Shown here in pieces: positions 1 to 5,129 of a DNA stretch of 5,129 bases (position 1 is the first letter of the stretch; every line of letters begins with the position of its first letter). The stretch spans positions 1 to 5,129 of the forward strand of contig JAKBCX010000147.1 in assembly GCA_021807465.1 (NCBI GenBank), written 5' to 3'. This stretch comes from Pseudomonadota bacterium (GTDB lineage Bacteria > Pseudomonadota > Alphaproteobacteria > Acetobacterales > Acetobacteraceae). The translations under genes and the position numbers were made by a program. A model generated the notes under the pieces. It did no database searches. It saw only the letters and a program-made list of their open reading frames with translations, and had not been told where the DNA came from.

Positions 1-2
1 AT

Positions 3-212
3 TACTGGCGGGTGCGGCTTGGCATTGGCCACCCGGGCGACAAGGCGCGCGTGACCGGCCATGTGCTGGGCGATTTCGCCAAGGCTGACAAGGAATGGCT
101 GGAGCCGTTGCTGGACGAACTCGCGGCAAGCGCGGATTTGCTGGCGGTGGGCAGGCCGGAAGATTTCATGACGCGCATCGCGCGGCTAACGGAGCAGAAG
201 AATGGGCTTTAA
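3..212 (+). CDS. pth: Peptidyl-tRNA hydrolase (Pth), C-terminal part only
   Basis: This is the 3' end of a gene that begins outside the window; the reading frame is open from base 3 and gives 69 residues before TAA. The start of the fragment, YWRVRLGIGHPGDK, followed by VTGHVLGDFAKADKEWLEPLL, matches the C-terminal third of bacterial Pth, where RLRIGIGHPGDK and a VxGxVLG segment are typical. Pth is a cytoplasmic monomer of about 190 residues that hydrolyses peptidyl-tRNA released from stalled ribosomes and so recycles tRNA. The catalytic His, Asp and Asn residues of the family lie upstream and cannot be seen here. The stop codon overlaps the start of ychF by 11 bases, a common pair in proteobacteria that implies co-transcription and probably translational coupling. 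The GTG at 12 is an internal valine, not a start. Identification is confident despite truncation. Confidence 0.93.
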   Translation, partial: YWRVRLGIGHPGDKARVTGHVLGDFAKADKEWLEPLLDELAASADLLAVGRPEDFMTRIARLTEQKNGL

Positions 213-1296
213 TTGCGGAATCGTGGGTCTGCCGAATGTGGGCAAATCGACTCTTTTCAACGCGCTCACCGCCACGGTCGCCGCGCAGGCCGCGAATTAC
301 CCGTTCTGCACGATCGAGCCGAATACAGGCCGCGTGGCGGTGCCAGATAAGCGCCTGGCCAAGCTGGCGGAAATCGGCAAGTCGCAGAAGCTTGTGCCGA
401 CCAGCCTGGAATTTGTGGATATTGCGGGCCTCGTGCGCGGTGCTTCCAAAGGTGAAGGCCTGGGCAACCAGTTTTTGGCCAATATCCGCGAGGTGGATGC
501 CATCGTGCATGTGCTGCGCTGCTTCGAGGATGACGACGTAACGCATGTGGAGGGTTCGGTGGACCCGATCCGCGATGCCGAGACGGTGGAAACCGAGCTG
601 ATGCTGGCCGATTTGGAAAGCCTGACCAAACGCGTGCCGATGCTGCAGAAAAAAGCCAAAACCAACGACAAGCAGGCCGTGGCGGACCTCGCCATTATCG
701 AGCCGCTGATTGCGGCGCTGGAGGCCGGCCGGCCCGCGCGCACGGCCATTCCCAAGGGCGAGGAAGAGGCGGTGCGGCGGCTGAACCTGCTCACTTCCAA
801 GCCCGTGCTTTACGTGTGCAATGTGGAGGAAGCCTCCGCCGCATCCGGCAATGCGTTCTCGGCCCGCGTGGCGGAGATGGCGGCGGCGCAGGGGGCGAGG
901 CACGTTATCATCTCCGCGGCCATCGAGGCCGAGGTGAGCCAGTTGCCCGAAGAGGACCGGCCCGGGTTTTTGGCCGATTTAGGGCTGGAGGATAGCGGGC
1001 TGGACCGTATCATCCGCGCTGGTTACGCGCTGCTGGGGCTTATTACCTACTTCACCGTGGGGCCGAAGGAGACGCGGGCCTGGACCATTGTGCAGGGCAC
1101 CAAGGCGCCGGGCGCGGCGGGGGTTATCCACGGCGATTTCGAGCGCGGATTTATCGCTGCTGAAACCATCGGGTACGATGATTACGTGGCCTATAAGGGT
1201 GAGGCCGGGGCGCGTGAGGCTGGCAAGCTGCGCGTGGAAGGCAAGGAATATGTGGTGAAGGATGGCGATGTTCTGCTGTTCCGTTTTAATGTTTAG
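202..1296 (+). CDS. ychF: Redox-regulated ATPase YchF (OLA1/Obg-family GTPase fold)
   Basis: A complete protein of 364 residues, against 363 in E. coli YchF, and alignable along its whole length. The P-loop GLPNVGKST is at residues 9-17, the G3 motif DIAG at 73-76, and the unusual G4 motif NVEE at 207-210, which replaces the NKxD of true GTPases and goes with the ATP preference of this family. A helical insertion (about 130-195) is followed by a C-terminal TGS domain (about 280-364) ending in the typical VKDGDVLLFRFNV. Cys36 in PFCTIEP corresponds to E. coli Cys35, which has been linked to redox control by thioredoxin. YchF/OLA1 binds ribosomes and dampens stress responses; its exact bacterial role is unsettled. 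The ATG at 202 has GGAG at 191-194 with a 7-base spacer, all inside the end of pth. A probable terminator follows 18 bases after the stop. Confidence 0.97.
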   Translation: MGFNCGIVGLPNVGKSTLFNALTATVAAQAANYPFCTIEPNTGRVAVPDKRLAKLAEIGKSQKLVPTSLEFVDIAGLVRGASKGEGLGNQFLANIREVDAIVHVLRCFEDDDVTHVEGSVDPIRDAETVETELMLADLESLTKRVPMLQKKAKTNDKQAVADLAIIEPLIAALEAGRPARTAIPKGEEEAVRRLNLLTSKPVLYVCNVEEASAASGNAFSARVAEMAAAQGARHVIISAAIEAEVSQLPEEDRPGFLADLGLEDSGLDRIIRAGYALLGLITYFTVGPKETRAWTIVQGTKAPGAAGVIHGDFERGFIAAETIGYDDYVAYKGEAGAREAGKLRVEGKEYVVKDGDVLLFRFNV

Positions 1297-1313
1297 AGCT
1301 GTTTAAGACTCAT

Positions 1314-1334
1314 GCTGCCGGCCCGGCGGTTTTT
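1314..1334 (+). terminator. Probable intrinsic terminator after ychF
   Basis: The arms CTGCCG (1315-1320) and CGGCGG (1324-1329) pair with one G-T wobble around a 3-base loop, and TTTTT (1330-1334) follows directly. This is the classical GC stem plus T-run, located 18 bases after the ychF stop. A competing stem, GCCCG (1321-1325) with CGGGC (1339-1343), could also form, so the exact fold is uncertain. The role is inferred from position and shape: it would end the pth-ychF transcript and insulate satP. Confidence 0.6.
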
Positions 1335-1373
1335 AGGGCGGGCTTTCCGGGACCATTTCAGGCGCGCCAGATT

Positions 1374-1393
1374 AGAGGTTTGAAATAACCTCT
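1374..1393. promoter_or_regulatory. 20-bp palindrome upstream of satP, possible operator
   Basis: AGAGGTT (1374-1380) and AACCTCT (1387-1393) are a perfect 7-bp inverted repeat around TGAAAT. It sits 4 bases upstream of the -35 candidate of the satP promoter, centred about 50 bases before the expected transcription start. That is a usual place for an activator site of a dimeric regulator. It could instead be a weak second terminator for ychF, since TTAATTT follows, but the stem is short and not GC-rich. No regulator gene is visible nearby to name it. Confidence 0.4.
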
Positions 1394-1397
1394 TAAT

Positions 1398-1427
1398 TTA
1401 CCTGCGGGTACAAATCTGGGCTATACG
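1398..1427 (+). promoter_or_regulatory. Candidate promoter of satP
   Basis: TTACCT (1398-1403), then 16 bases, then GCTATA (1420-1425). In sigma-70 terms the -10 is TATACG (1422-1427) with an 18-base spacer. The GCTATA core resembles the GCTANA of the published Caulobacter housekeeping promoter consensus. The -35 is weak. A start near 1434 would leave a leader of about 53 bases before the satP ATG. A short inverted repeat, TACC (1399-1402) with GGTA (1407-1410), overlaps the -35. The call rests on motif and position only. Confidence 0.4.
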
Positions 1428-1486
1428 GTCGTTGCGGAGAAGAATCCGCGCGCACCATAAAAACCAGAACTGACCGGAGGACCAAT

Positions 1487-2038
1487 ATGAAACTTGCCAA
1501 TCCAGCGCCGCTGGGGCTTTTCGGCTTCGCGCTCACCACATGGCTGCTCAGCATGGTCAATGCCGGGTGGCTGCCTGGCGCTTCCGTGCCGCTTGTGCTG
1601 GCCATGGCCTTTGCCTATGGCGGCACGGCGCAATTCGCAGCCGGGCTTATGGAAATGGCCACGGGCAACACATTCGGGTTTGTGGCCTTCTGCTCTTACG
1701 GCGCGTTCTGGTGGAGCTTTGCGCTGTTCGTGGAATTTTTCAGCCATGGCGTGCCGGGCGCGGCGGTGGGCTGGTACCTTATTGTCTGGGGTGTGTTCAC
1801 CTTTGCCATGTGGATTGGCACATTCGCGCTTAACCGCGCTTTGTTCCTTATTTTCCTGGCGTTGTGGATCACCTTCTTCCTGCTGGGCCTGGAGCCGCTT
1901 ACGGGCAATGCCGAGCTGAACGTGCTGGGCGGTTATGGCGGGCTTATTACCGCGGCGCTGGCGGCTTATCTGGCGGCGGCCGAAATTATTAACGGCGCGC
2001 ATGGCAAGACGATCCTGCCCATCGGCGCGCGGAGCTGA
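1487..2038 (+). CDS. satP: Acetate/succinate transporter of the AceTr (GPR1/FUN34/YaaH) family
   Basis: A complete inner-membrane protein of 183 residues, close to the 188 of E. coli SatP (YaaH). The family signature NPAPLGL is at residues 5-11. Further matches are YGGTAQFAAGL (44-54), GNTFGFVAFCSYGAFW (60-75), WGVFTFAMWIGT (101-112) and the C-terminal KTILPIG (174-180). Six hydrophobic helices are visible, at roughly 9-27, 33-54, 63-84, 94-113, 118-137 and 147-167. By alignment Phe14, Tyr71 and Leu126 fall on the Phe17/Tyr72/Leu131 constriction described for enterobacterial SatP, so a working channel is likely. Family members move acetate and succinate, usually with protons. The ATG has a strong GGAGG (1476-1480) 6 bases upstream. 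The gene stands alone between two housekeeping blocks with no acs, ackA or pta in view. The family is certain; the substrate is inferred. Confidence 0.93.
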   Translation: MKLANPAPLGLFGFALTTWLLSMVNAGWLPGASVPLVLAMAFAYGGTAQFAAGLMEMATGNTFGFVAFCSYGAFWWSFALFVEFFSHGVPGAAVGWYLIVWGVFTFAMWIGTFALNRALFLIFLALWITFFLLGLEPLTGNAELNVLGGYGGLITAALAAYLAAAEIINGAHGKTILPIGARS

Positions 2039-2044
2039 GTATCT

Positions 2045-2069
2045 GGCCCGGGGGTTTGGCTCCCGGGCC
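2045..2069. terminator. GC-rich hairpin between convergent satP and mltG, possible two-way terminator
   Basis: GGCCCGGG (2045-2052) and CCCGGGCC (2062-2069) form a perfect 8-bp stem around GGTTTGGCT; an inner G-T and G-C pair could extend it to 10. It fills most of the 33-bp gap between the satP stop (2038) and the mltG stop (2072), so it could stop transcripts from both sides. Neither strand has a T-run after the stem, so it departs from the textbook intrinsic form and may only slow polymerase or protect 3' ends. Confidence 0.5.
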
Positions 2070-2071
2070 GT

Positions 2072-3031
2072 TCAGCGCGTATCAAGGTATTTCTTGATCG
2101 CCTTCAACTGGCCTTGAAAACTCCGCGAGAATGTGTGCCCGCCCGTGCCATTGGCCACGAAGTAAAAGTCATCCGTATTGGCCGGGTGCAGCACCGCATT
2201 TAGCGCCGCCAGCCCCGGCGTGCAGATAGGCCCGGGCGGCAGCCCGCCATACATATAGGTGTTGTAGGGCGAGGGGTTGGATAAATCCGCCGGGTGCAAA
2301 TCCACCCCGCCCACTTTCGCGCCATTGGTGATGGCGTAAATCACGGTTGGGTCGGCTTGCAGCTTCATGCCCTGGTTCAGCCTGTTCTCGTACACGCTGG
2401 CAATGCGCGGCATCTCGGCGGTAATTTTGGCCTCGGCCTGCACAATAGAGGCCAGGTTTACCGCCTCGGCCTTGCTGTGCAGGGGCAGATTATCCGCGCG
2501 GCCGGCCCAGGCCGTGTTCAGGGCCGTTTGCATGGCCGCCTGGGCGCGGTGCAGCAGGGCGGGGCGGGGCGTGTTCCACAAATAATTATAGGTTTGCGGC
2601 AGCACGCTGCCTTCTGGCGGCGGCGCCACCTTGCCTTTGGCCAAAGGCGCGGCGTTTATCAGTGCGGCAATCTGCCGGCTGGTCAGCCCCTCGGGTATGG
2701 TTAGCTGGTGCTCCACCTGCGGTCCGTGGCGCAGCAGGCGCAGAATTTCCGCCACCGAGGCATGGGCGGGCACCAGATATTCGCCGGTGCGCAATGGCCC
2801 TTCATTGCGGGTGAAAAATGTGGCGGCGCGGAAAACCAGCTTGTATTTGATGATTCCGGCCTTGGCCAGAGCTTCAGCCACATCTCGGCTGGGGCCGGCC
2901 TGTACGAAAAAATCCTGGCTGTGCTGGCCAATGCCTGGCGCGTTGTAGGATTCACGCACCGCCCGCTCCGCCGCCCGGGCCGTGACCAGCACGGTAAGGA
3001 GGAGCAGTAATATACGGCCGGAACGGCGCAA
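2072..3031 (-). CDS. mltG: Endolytic murein transglycosylase MltG (YceG family)
   Basis: A complete protein of 319 residues, slightly shorter than E. coli MltG (about 340). Residues 1-6 are a short basic tail, 7-19 a hydrophobic signal anchor, about 37-105 the LysM-like subdomain (with FTRNEGPLRTGEYLVP), and about 107-315 the YceG catalytic domain. Within the latter are LTIPEGLTSRQIA (109-121), NLASIVQAEA (192-201), SVYENRL (212-218), LQADPTVIY (224-232), SPYNTY (254-259), LPPGPICTPG (264-273) and HTFS (299-302). Glu200 is the expected catalytic acid. MltG is held in the inner membrane and cleaves nascent glycan strands in the periplasm, limiting their length. The start is a TTG only 11 bases after the fabF stop. 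No clear ribosome site precedes it, and no ATG or GTG was found in the near upstream frame, so translation probably depends on coupling to fabF. The function is confident; the start is less so. Confidence 0.94.
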   Translation of the reverse strand: MRRSGRILLLLLTVLVTARAAERAVRESYNAPGIGQHSQDFFVQAGPSRDVAEALAKAGIIKYKLVFRAATFFTRNEGPLRTGEYLVPAHASVAEILRLLRHGPQVEHQLTIPEGLTSRQIAALINAAPLAKGKVAPPPEGSVLPQTYNYLWNTPRPALLHRAQAAMQTALNTAWAGRADNLPLHSKAEAVNLASIVQAEAKITAEMPRIASVYENRLNQGMKLQADPTVIYAITNGAKVGGVDLHPADLSNPSPYNTYMYGGLPPGPICTPGLAALNAVLHPANTDDFYFVANGTGGHTFSRSFQGQLKAIKKYLDTR

Positions 3032-3042
3032 GGCGGCTTGGC

Positions 3043-4302
3043 TTAGACGCGCTTGAACAGGATGGAGGCGTTGGTGCCGCCAAAGCCGAAGCTGTTGGAC
3101 AGGGCCACGTCGATCTTCCGCTCCTGCGCCTTGAGCGCCACGCGGTCGATTACCGAGGCGCGGCTTGGCTCATGCAAATTCAGCGTCGGCGGGGCAATGT
3201 TATCGCGGATGGCGAGGATGGAGAAAATAGCCTCCACCGCGCCCGCCGCGCCCAGCAAATGCCCCACGGCCGATTTGGTGGACGACATGGCGGCGTTGCG
3301 CGCATGATCGCCGAACATATTCTCCACCGCCTCCAGCTCCAGATCATCGCCCAGCGGGGTGGAGGTGCCGTGCGCGTTAATATACTGCACATCGGCCGGG
3401 GTGAGGCCGCCATTCTTGAAGGCCGCCTTCATGGCGCGGAAGGCGCCGTCATGGTGCTCGGCTGGGGCGGTGATGTGGTGCGCGTCGCCCGACATGCCAT
3501 AGCCGCCGATCTCGGCGTAAATTTTCGCGCCGCGCTTTTTGGCGTGCTCGTATTCTTCCAGCACCACCACGCCAGCGCCTTCGCCCATCACAAACCCGTC
3601 GCGGTCCTTGTCCCAGGGGCGCGAGGCTTCGGTTGGCCGGTCGTTGAACCCGGTGGAAAGCGCGCGCGCGGCGCAGAACCCGGCAATGCCCAGCGTGTTC
3701 ACGGCAGCCTCGGCACCGCCCGCCACCATGATGTCGGCATCGCCATAGGCGACCAGCCGGGCCGCATCGCCAATGGCGTGCACGCCGGTGGCGCAGGCCG
3801 TGACGGCGGAATGGTTGGGGCCTTTTAGCCCGTATTTAATGGAAACCTGGCCGGAGATGAGGTTGATGAGGGAGGCCGGGATAAAGAAGGGCGAGAGGCG
3901 GCGCGCCCTTCCCTCATGCACCGTGATGGCGGCGTCGTAGATGGTCTGCAGCCCGCCAATGCCGGAGCCGATCATCACGCCGGCCGCGTATTTTTCTTCT
4001 TCCGTCTGCGGGGCCCAGCCGGAATCCTCAATGGCCATGGAGGCCGCGACAATGCCGAGATGGATGAAGCGATCCATCTTCTTGAGTTCCTTCACAGGAA
4101 TCCACTCAGCAAGGTCCAGCCCGCCTTCCGCGCGGGAGCCAGCGGGCACCTGGCCCGCGATCTTGGCTGTCAGCTCCGTGGTGTCGAACTGGGTGATGGC
4201 TGAAATACCGGATTCCCCGTTAATCAGCCTCTTCCAGACATGATCGACGCCAACCCCAAGCGGGCAAGCGATCCCCATTCCGGTTACGACAACACGGCGC
4301 AT
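3043..4302 (-). CDS. fabF: 3-oxoacyl-ACP synthase II (KAS II, FabF)
   Basis: A complete cytoplasmic thiolase-fold enzyme of 419 residues (E. coli FabF has about 412). It condenses malonyl-ACP with acyl-ACP, releasing CO2, in each elongation round. The nucleophile is Cys170 in VTACATGVHAIGDA. The catalytic histidines are His311 in NAHGTSTPLGD and His348 in STKSAVGHLLGAAGAVE, where Lys343 also lies. The glycine-rich NSFGFGGTN loop (403-411), which gates acyl access, and GSGIGGL (112-118) at the acyl pocket are intact. The conserved stretch SRPWDKDRDGFVMGEGAG (227-244) marks the FabF subfamily; FabB proteins have a different motif set. The ATG has GAGGAG (4308-4313) with a 5-base spacer. The gene follows acpP by 36 bases and precedes mltG by 11, so the three are probably one transcript. 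Nothing is missing or unusual. Confidence 0.97.
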   Translation of the reverse strand: MRRVVVTGMGIACPLGVGVDHVWKRLINGESGISAITQFDTTELTAKIAGQVPAGSRAEGGLDLAEWIPVKELKKMDRFIHLGIVAASMAIEDSGWAPQTEEEKYAAGVMIGSGIGGLQTIYDAAITVHEGRARRLSPFFIPASLINLISGQVSIKYGLKGPNHSAVTACATGVHAIGDAARLVAYGDADIMVAGGAEAAVNTLGIAGFCAARALSTGFNDRPTEASRPWDKDRDGFVMGEGAGVVVLEEYEHAKKRGAKIYAEIGGYGMSGDAHHITAPAEHHDGAFRAMKAAFKNGGLTPADVQYINAHGTSTPLGDDLELEAVENMFGDHARNAAMSSTKSAVGHLLGAAGAVEAIFSILAIRDNIAPPTLNLHEPSRASVIDRVALKAQERKIDVALSNSFGFGGTNASILFKRV

Positions 4303-4338
4303 GGCAACTCCTCGGACGGCTTTAGACGCGTAAGGGCC

Positions 4339-4578
4339 TTATTCGGCCTTCTGCTTCTCGATATACTCAACCGCATCCTTCACGGTCGCGATCTTCTCGG
4401 CGGCATCTTCGGGAATTTCCACGCCGAAGGCTTCCTCGAACGCCATCACCAGCTCCACAGTGTCCAGCGAGTCAGCGCCCAGATCGTCGATGAAGGAGGC
4501 TTCCGGGGTTACCTTGCCTTCGTCCACGCCGAGATGCTCGACAACAATTTTCTTAACCTTGTCGGCGATTTCGCTCAT
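4339..4578 (-). CDS. acpP: Acyl carrier protein (AcpP)
   Basis: A complete acidic protein of 79 residues, the usual length. The 4'-phosphopantetheine attachment site is Ser37 in [15 protein letters not shown] (31-45), the most conserved stretch of type II carrier proteins. The four-helix layout is recognisable: helix I at about 3-16, helix II starting at Ser37, then [26 protein letters not shown]. It carries acyl chains as thioesters among the fatty acid synthesis enzymes and also serves lipid A and phospholipid synthesis. The start [10 protein letters not shown] is the standard one; AGGA (4591-4594) lies 12 bases upstream, a long spacer for so highly expressed a gene. It sits between fabG and fabF, the usual order. 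Its own promoter candidates lie in the 179-bp gap upstream, which fits the need for more AcpP than enzyme. Confidence 0.98.
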   Translation of the reverse strand: MSEIADKVKKIVVEHLGVDEGKVTPEASFIDDLGADSLDTVELVMAFEEAFGVEIPEDAAEKIATVKDAVEYIEKQKAE

Positions 4579-4623
4579 AAAAATTCACTTTCCTGCAAAC
4601 TGGTTTGGTGGAGATACGGCGCG

Positions 4624-4653
4624 ACCTTAGCACCGTATGGGGTTAAACGCTAA
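4624..4653 (-). promoter_or_regulatory. Candidate acpP promoter, proximal copy
   Basis: Read on the minus strand: TTAGCG (4653-4648), 15 bases, then TGCTAAGGT (4632-4624). The TG before CTAAGG gives it an extended -10 look, and GCTAA matches the start of the published Caulobacter housekeeping -10 (GCTANAWC). Transcription would begin near 4617, leaving a leader of about 38 bases before the acpP ATG. The same motif with the same spacing recurs 74 bp upstream. Support comes from motif, position and repetition only. Confidence 0.45.
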
Positions 4654-4657
4654 CTTT

Positions 4658-4674
4658 GGGGCCGGTTTGGCCCC
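4658..4674 (-). other. GC hairpin in the fabG-acpP gap, possible attenuator or processing site
   Basis: GGGGCC (4658-4663) and GGCCCC (4669-4674) form a perfect 6-bp stem around GGTTT. On the transcribed minus strand it lies between the fabG stop and the proximal acpP promoter candidate, and AAAGTTAGCG follows rather than a T-run. It could pause polymerase coming from fabG or stabilise the fabG mRNA end; a full terminator is not shown. Confidence 0.4.
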
Positions 4675-4690
4675 AGCCCAGACGTAAGCC

Positions 4691-4725
4691 GGCGTGGCGC
4701 TTAGCATGGTTTGTTACGCCGCGCC
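4691..4725. repeat. Inverted repeat in the fabG-acpP gap
   Basis: GGCGTGGCG (4691-4699) and CGCCGCGCC (4717-4725) are 9-base arms around a 17-base spacer. In plus-strand RNA they pair fully with one G-T wobble; in minus-strand RNA, the expected transcript, position five is a C-A mismatch. It begins 33 bases beyond the fabG stop. Most of the distal promoter candidate lies across it. It may be an mRNA 3'-end hairpin of fabG or a protein site; the sequence does not decide. Confidence 0.4.
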
Positions 4726-4727
4726 AA
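4698..4727 (-). promoter_or_regulatory. Candidate acpP promoter, distal copy
   Basis: Read on the minus strand: TTGGCG (4727-4722), 15 bases, then TGCTAAGCG (4706-4698). It repeats the TTRGCG-N15-TGCTAAG layout of the proximal copy exactly. Its -35 has the stronger TTG core, its -10 is weaker. A start near 4691 would leave a leader of about 110 bases that includes the 4658-4674 hairpin. It is less convincing than the proximal copy because it sits across an inverted repeat. Confidence 0.3.
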
Positions 4728-4757
4728 GCCGGGGGCGCATGGCTCAAATCCCAGCCC

Positions 4758-5129
4758 TCAGACCATCGCCATACCGCCATTCACATGAATGGTGGAGCCG
4801 GTGACCCAGCCCGCCTCGTCGGCGGCCAGATACACCACGGCGGCGGCAATATCCCCCGGCTGGCCCAAACGGCCCAGCGGGATTTTGCCCGAAAGGTCAG
4901 AGCGCTGCGCCTCGGTCAGCGCATCGGTCATCGGGGTTTCGATGAAGCCGGGGGCGACTAGGTTCACCGTAATCCCGCGTGAGGCCACTTCTTGTGCCAG
5001 AGATTTGGTCATGCCCACCAGCCCGGCCTTGGCGGCGCAGTAATTGGCCTGGCCCGGGTTGCCCGTGGCGCCCACGATGGAGCCGATATTGATGATGCGC
5101 CCGGCCCTGCGGCGGAGCATGAATTTAAG
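4758..5129 (-). CDS. fabG: 3-oxoacyl-ACP reductase FabG, C-terminal half only
   Basis: The last 123 residues of a short-chain dehydrogenase of about 245 residues; the N-terminal Rossmann half with the NADPH-binding glycine motif lies beyond the window edge. Visible are [10 protein letters not shown] with the catalytic Ser, then ANYCAAKAG with Tyr and Lys in the YxxxK motif, the Ser-to-Tyr spacing of 13 matching E. coli FabG (Ser138/Tyr151/Lys155). [19 protein letters not shown] and the ending [14 protein letters not shown] are nearly the E. coli FabG sequence, which separates it from generic family members. It reduces 3-oxoacyl-ACP to 3-hydroxyacyl-ACP using NADPH, in the cytoplasm as a tetramer. 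The ATG at 5120 is an internal methionine: the frame stays open to the edge (LKF precedes it), and a start there would lose the cofactor site. The position just before acpP agrees with the assignment. Confidence 0.95.
   Translation of the reverse strand, partial: LKFMLRRRAGRIINIGSIVGATGNPGQANYCAAKAGLVGMTKSLAQEVASRGITVNLVAPGFIETPMTDALTEAQRSDLSGKIPLGRLGQPGDIAAAVVYLAADEAGWVTGSTIHVNGGMAMV

Noticed and set aside
166..903. A 245-codon open frame on the minus strand, antisense to ychF
   Set aside because: It lies wholly against a highly conserved ychF reading frame. Its product is rich in His, Arg and Gly with no recognisable domain, as expected of an antisense frame in GC-rich DNA.
2432..2434. Gln198 in the MltG motif NLASIVQAEA as a possible loss of the catalytic acid
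   Set aside because: In the family this position varies between Glu and Gln; the invariant acid is the Glu two residues later, and Glu200 is present.
3172..3828. A 218-codon open frame on the plus strand, antisense to fabF
   Set aside because: It mirrors fabF, which has all catalytic residues and family length. The antisense product is low-complexity Gly/Ala/His/Arg and resembles nothing known.
3043..4330. The 9-base string TTAGACGCG occurs at 3043-3051 (fabF end) and 4322-4330 (after acpP)
   Set aside because: Short, one copy overlaps coding sequence, and there is no flanking similarity, so it is best explained by chance.
4240..4653. A 137-codon plus-strand open frame covering acpP and the start of fabF
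   Set aside because: acpP on the other strand is an unmistakable full-length acyl carrier protein; the frame has no supporting ribosome site or domain.
4686..4732. Direct repeat AAGCCGG at 4686-4692 and 4726-4732
   Set aside because: Seven bases of GC-rich sequence flanking an inverted repeat; too short to claim a mobile-element target duplication, and there is no element between the copies.
5118..5120. ATG as a possible start of a short 120-residue fabG product
   Set aside because: The frame continues upstream to the window edge with FabG-like residues, and a start here would remove the NADPH-binding half.

Overview
The window holds ordinary chromosomal housekeeping genes from a moderately GC-rich bacterium, very probably an alphaproteobacterium. 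This rests on three things: the order fabG-acpP-fabF-mltG, a pth-ychF pair with overlapping ends, and promoter-like motifs that resemble the Caulobacter housekeeping pattern. The protein sequences feel closest to Rhodospirillales/Acetobacteraceae, but I cannot confirm a genus without a search.

The left part (to 1296) is on the plus strand. It holds the last 69 codons of pth (peptidyl-tRNA hydrolase), then ychF, a complete OLA1-type GTPase-fold ATPase whose start lies inside the end of pth. A hairpin with a T-run follows and probably ends this transcript. Bases 1297-1486 carry no gene, but they contain that terminator, a 20-bp palindrome and a promoter candidate.

These lead into satP (1487-2038, plus), a complete six-helix acetate/succinate transporter of the AceTr (GPR1/FUN34/YaaH) family. 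It faces the next block tail to tail, with a strong GC hairpin in the 33-bp gap between the two stop codons.

The right part (2072-5129) is on the minus strand and, in transcription order, reads fabG (3' part only), acpP, fabF, mltG. FabG reduces 3-oxoacyl-ACP, AcpP carries the growing chain, FabF condenses and elongates it, and MltG cuts nascent peptidoglycan strands at the inner membrane. The block therefore ties fatty acid elongation to envelope synthesis. The 179-bp gap between fabG and acpP has two hairpins and two copies of a promoter-like motif with identical spacing, which suggests that acpP is also transcribed on its own.

I found no mobile element, CRISPR array, RNA gene, broken gene or novel multi-gene system. 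The points worth a second look are regulatory: the paired motif before acpP, the palindrome before satP, and the TTG start of mltG.
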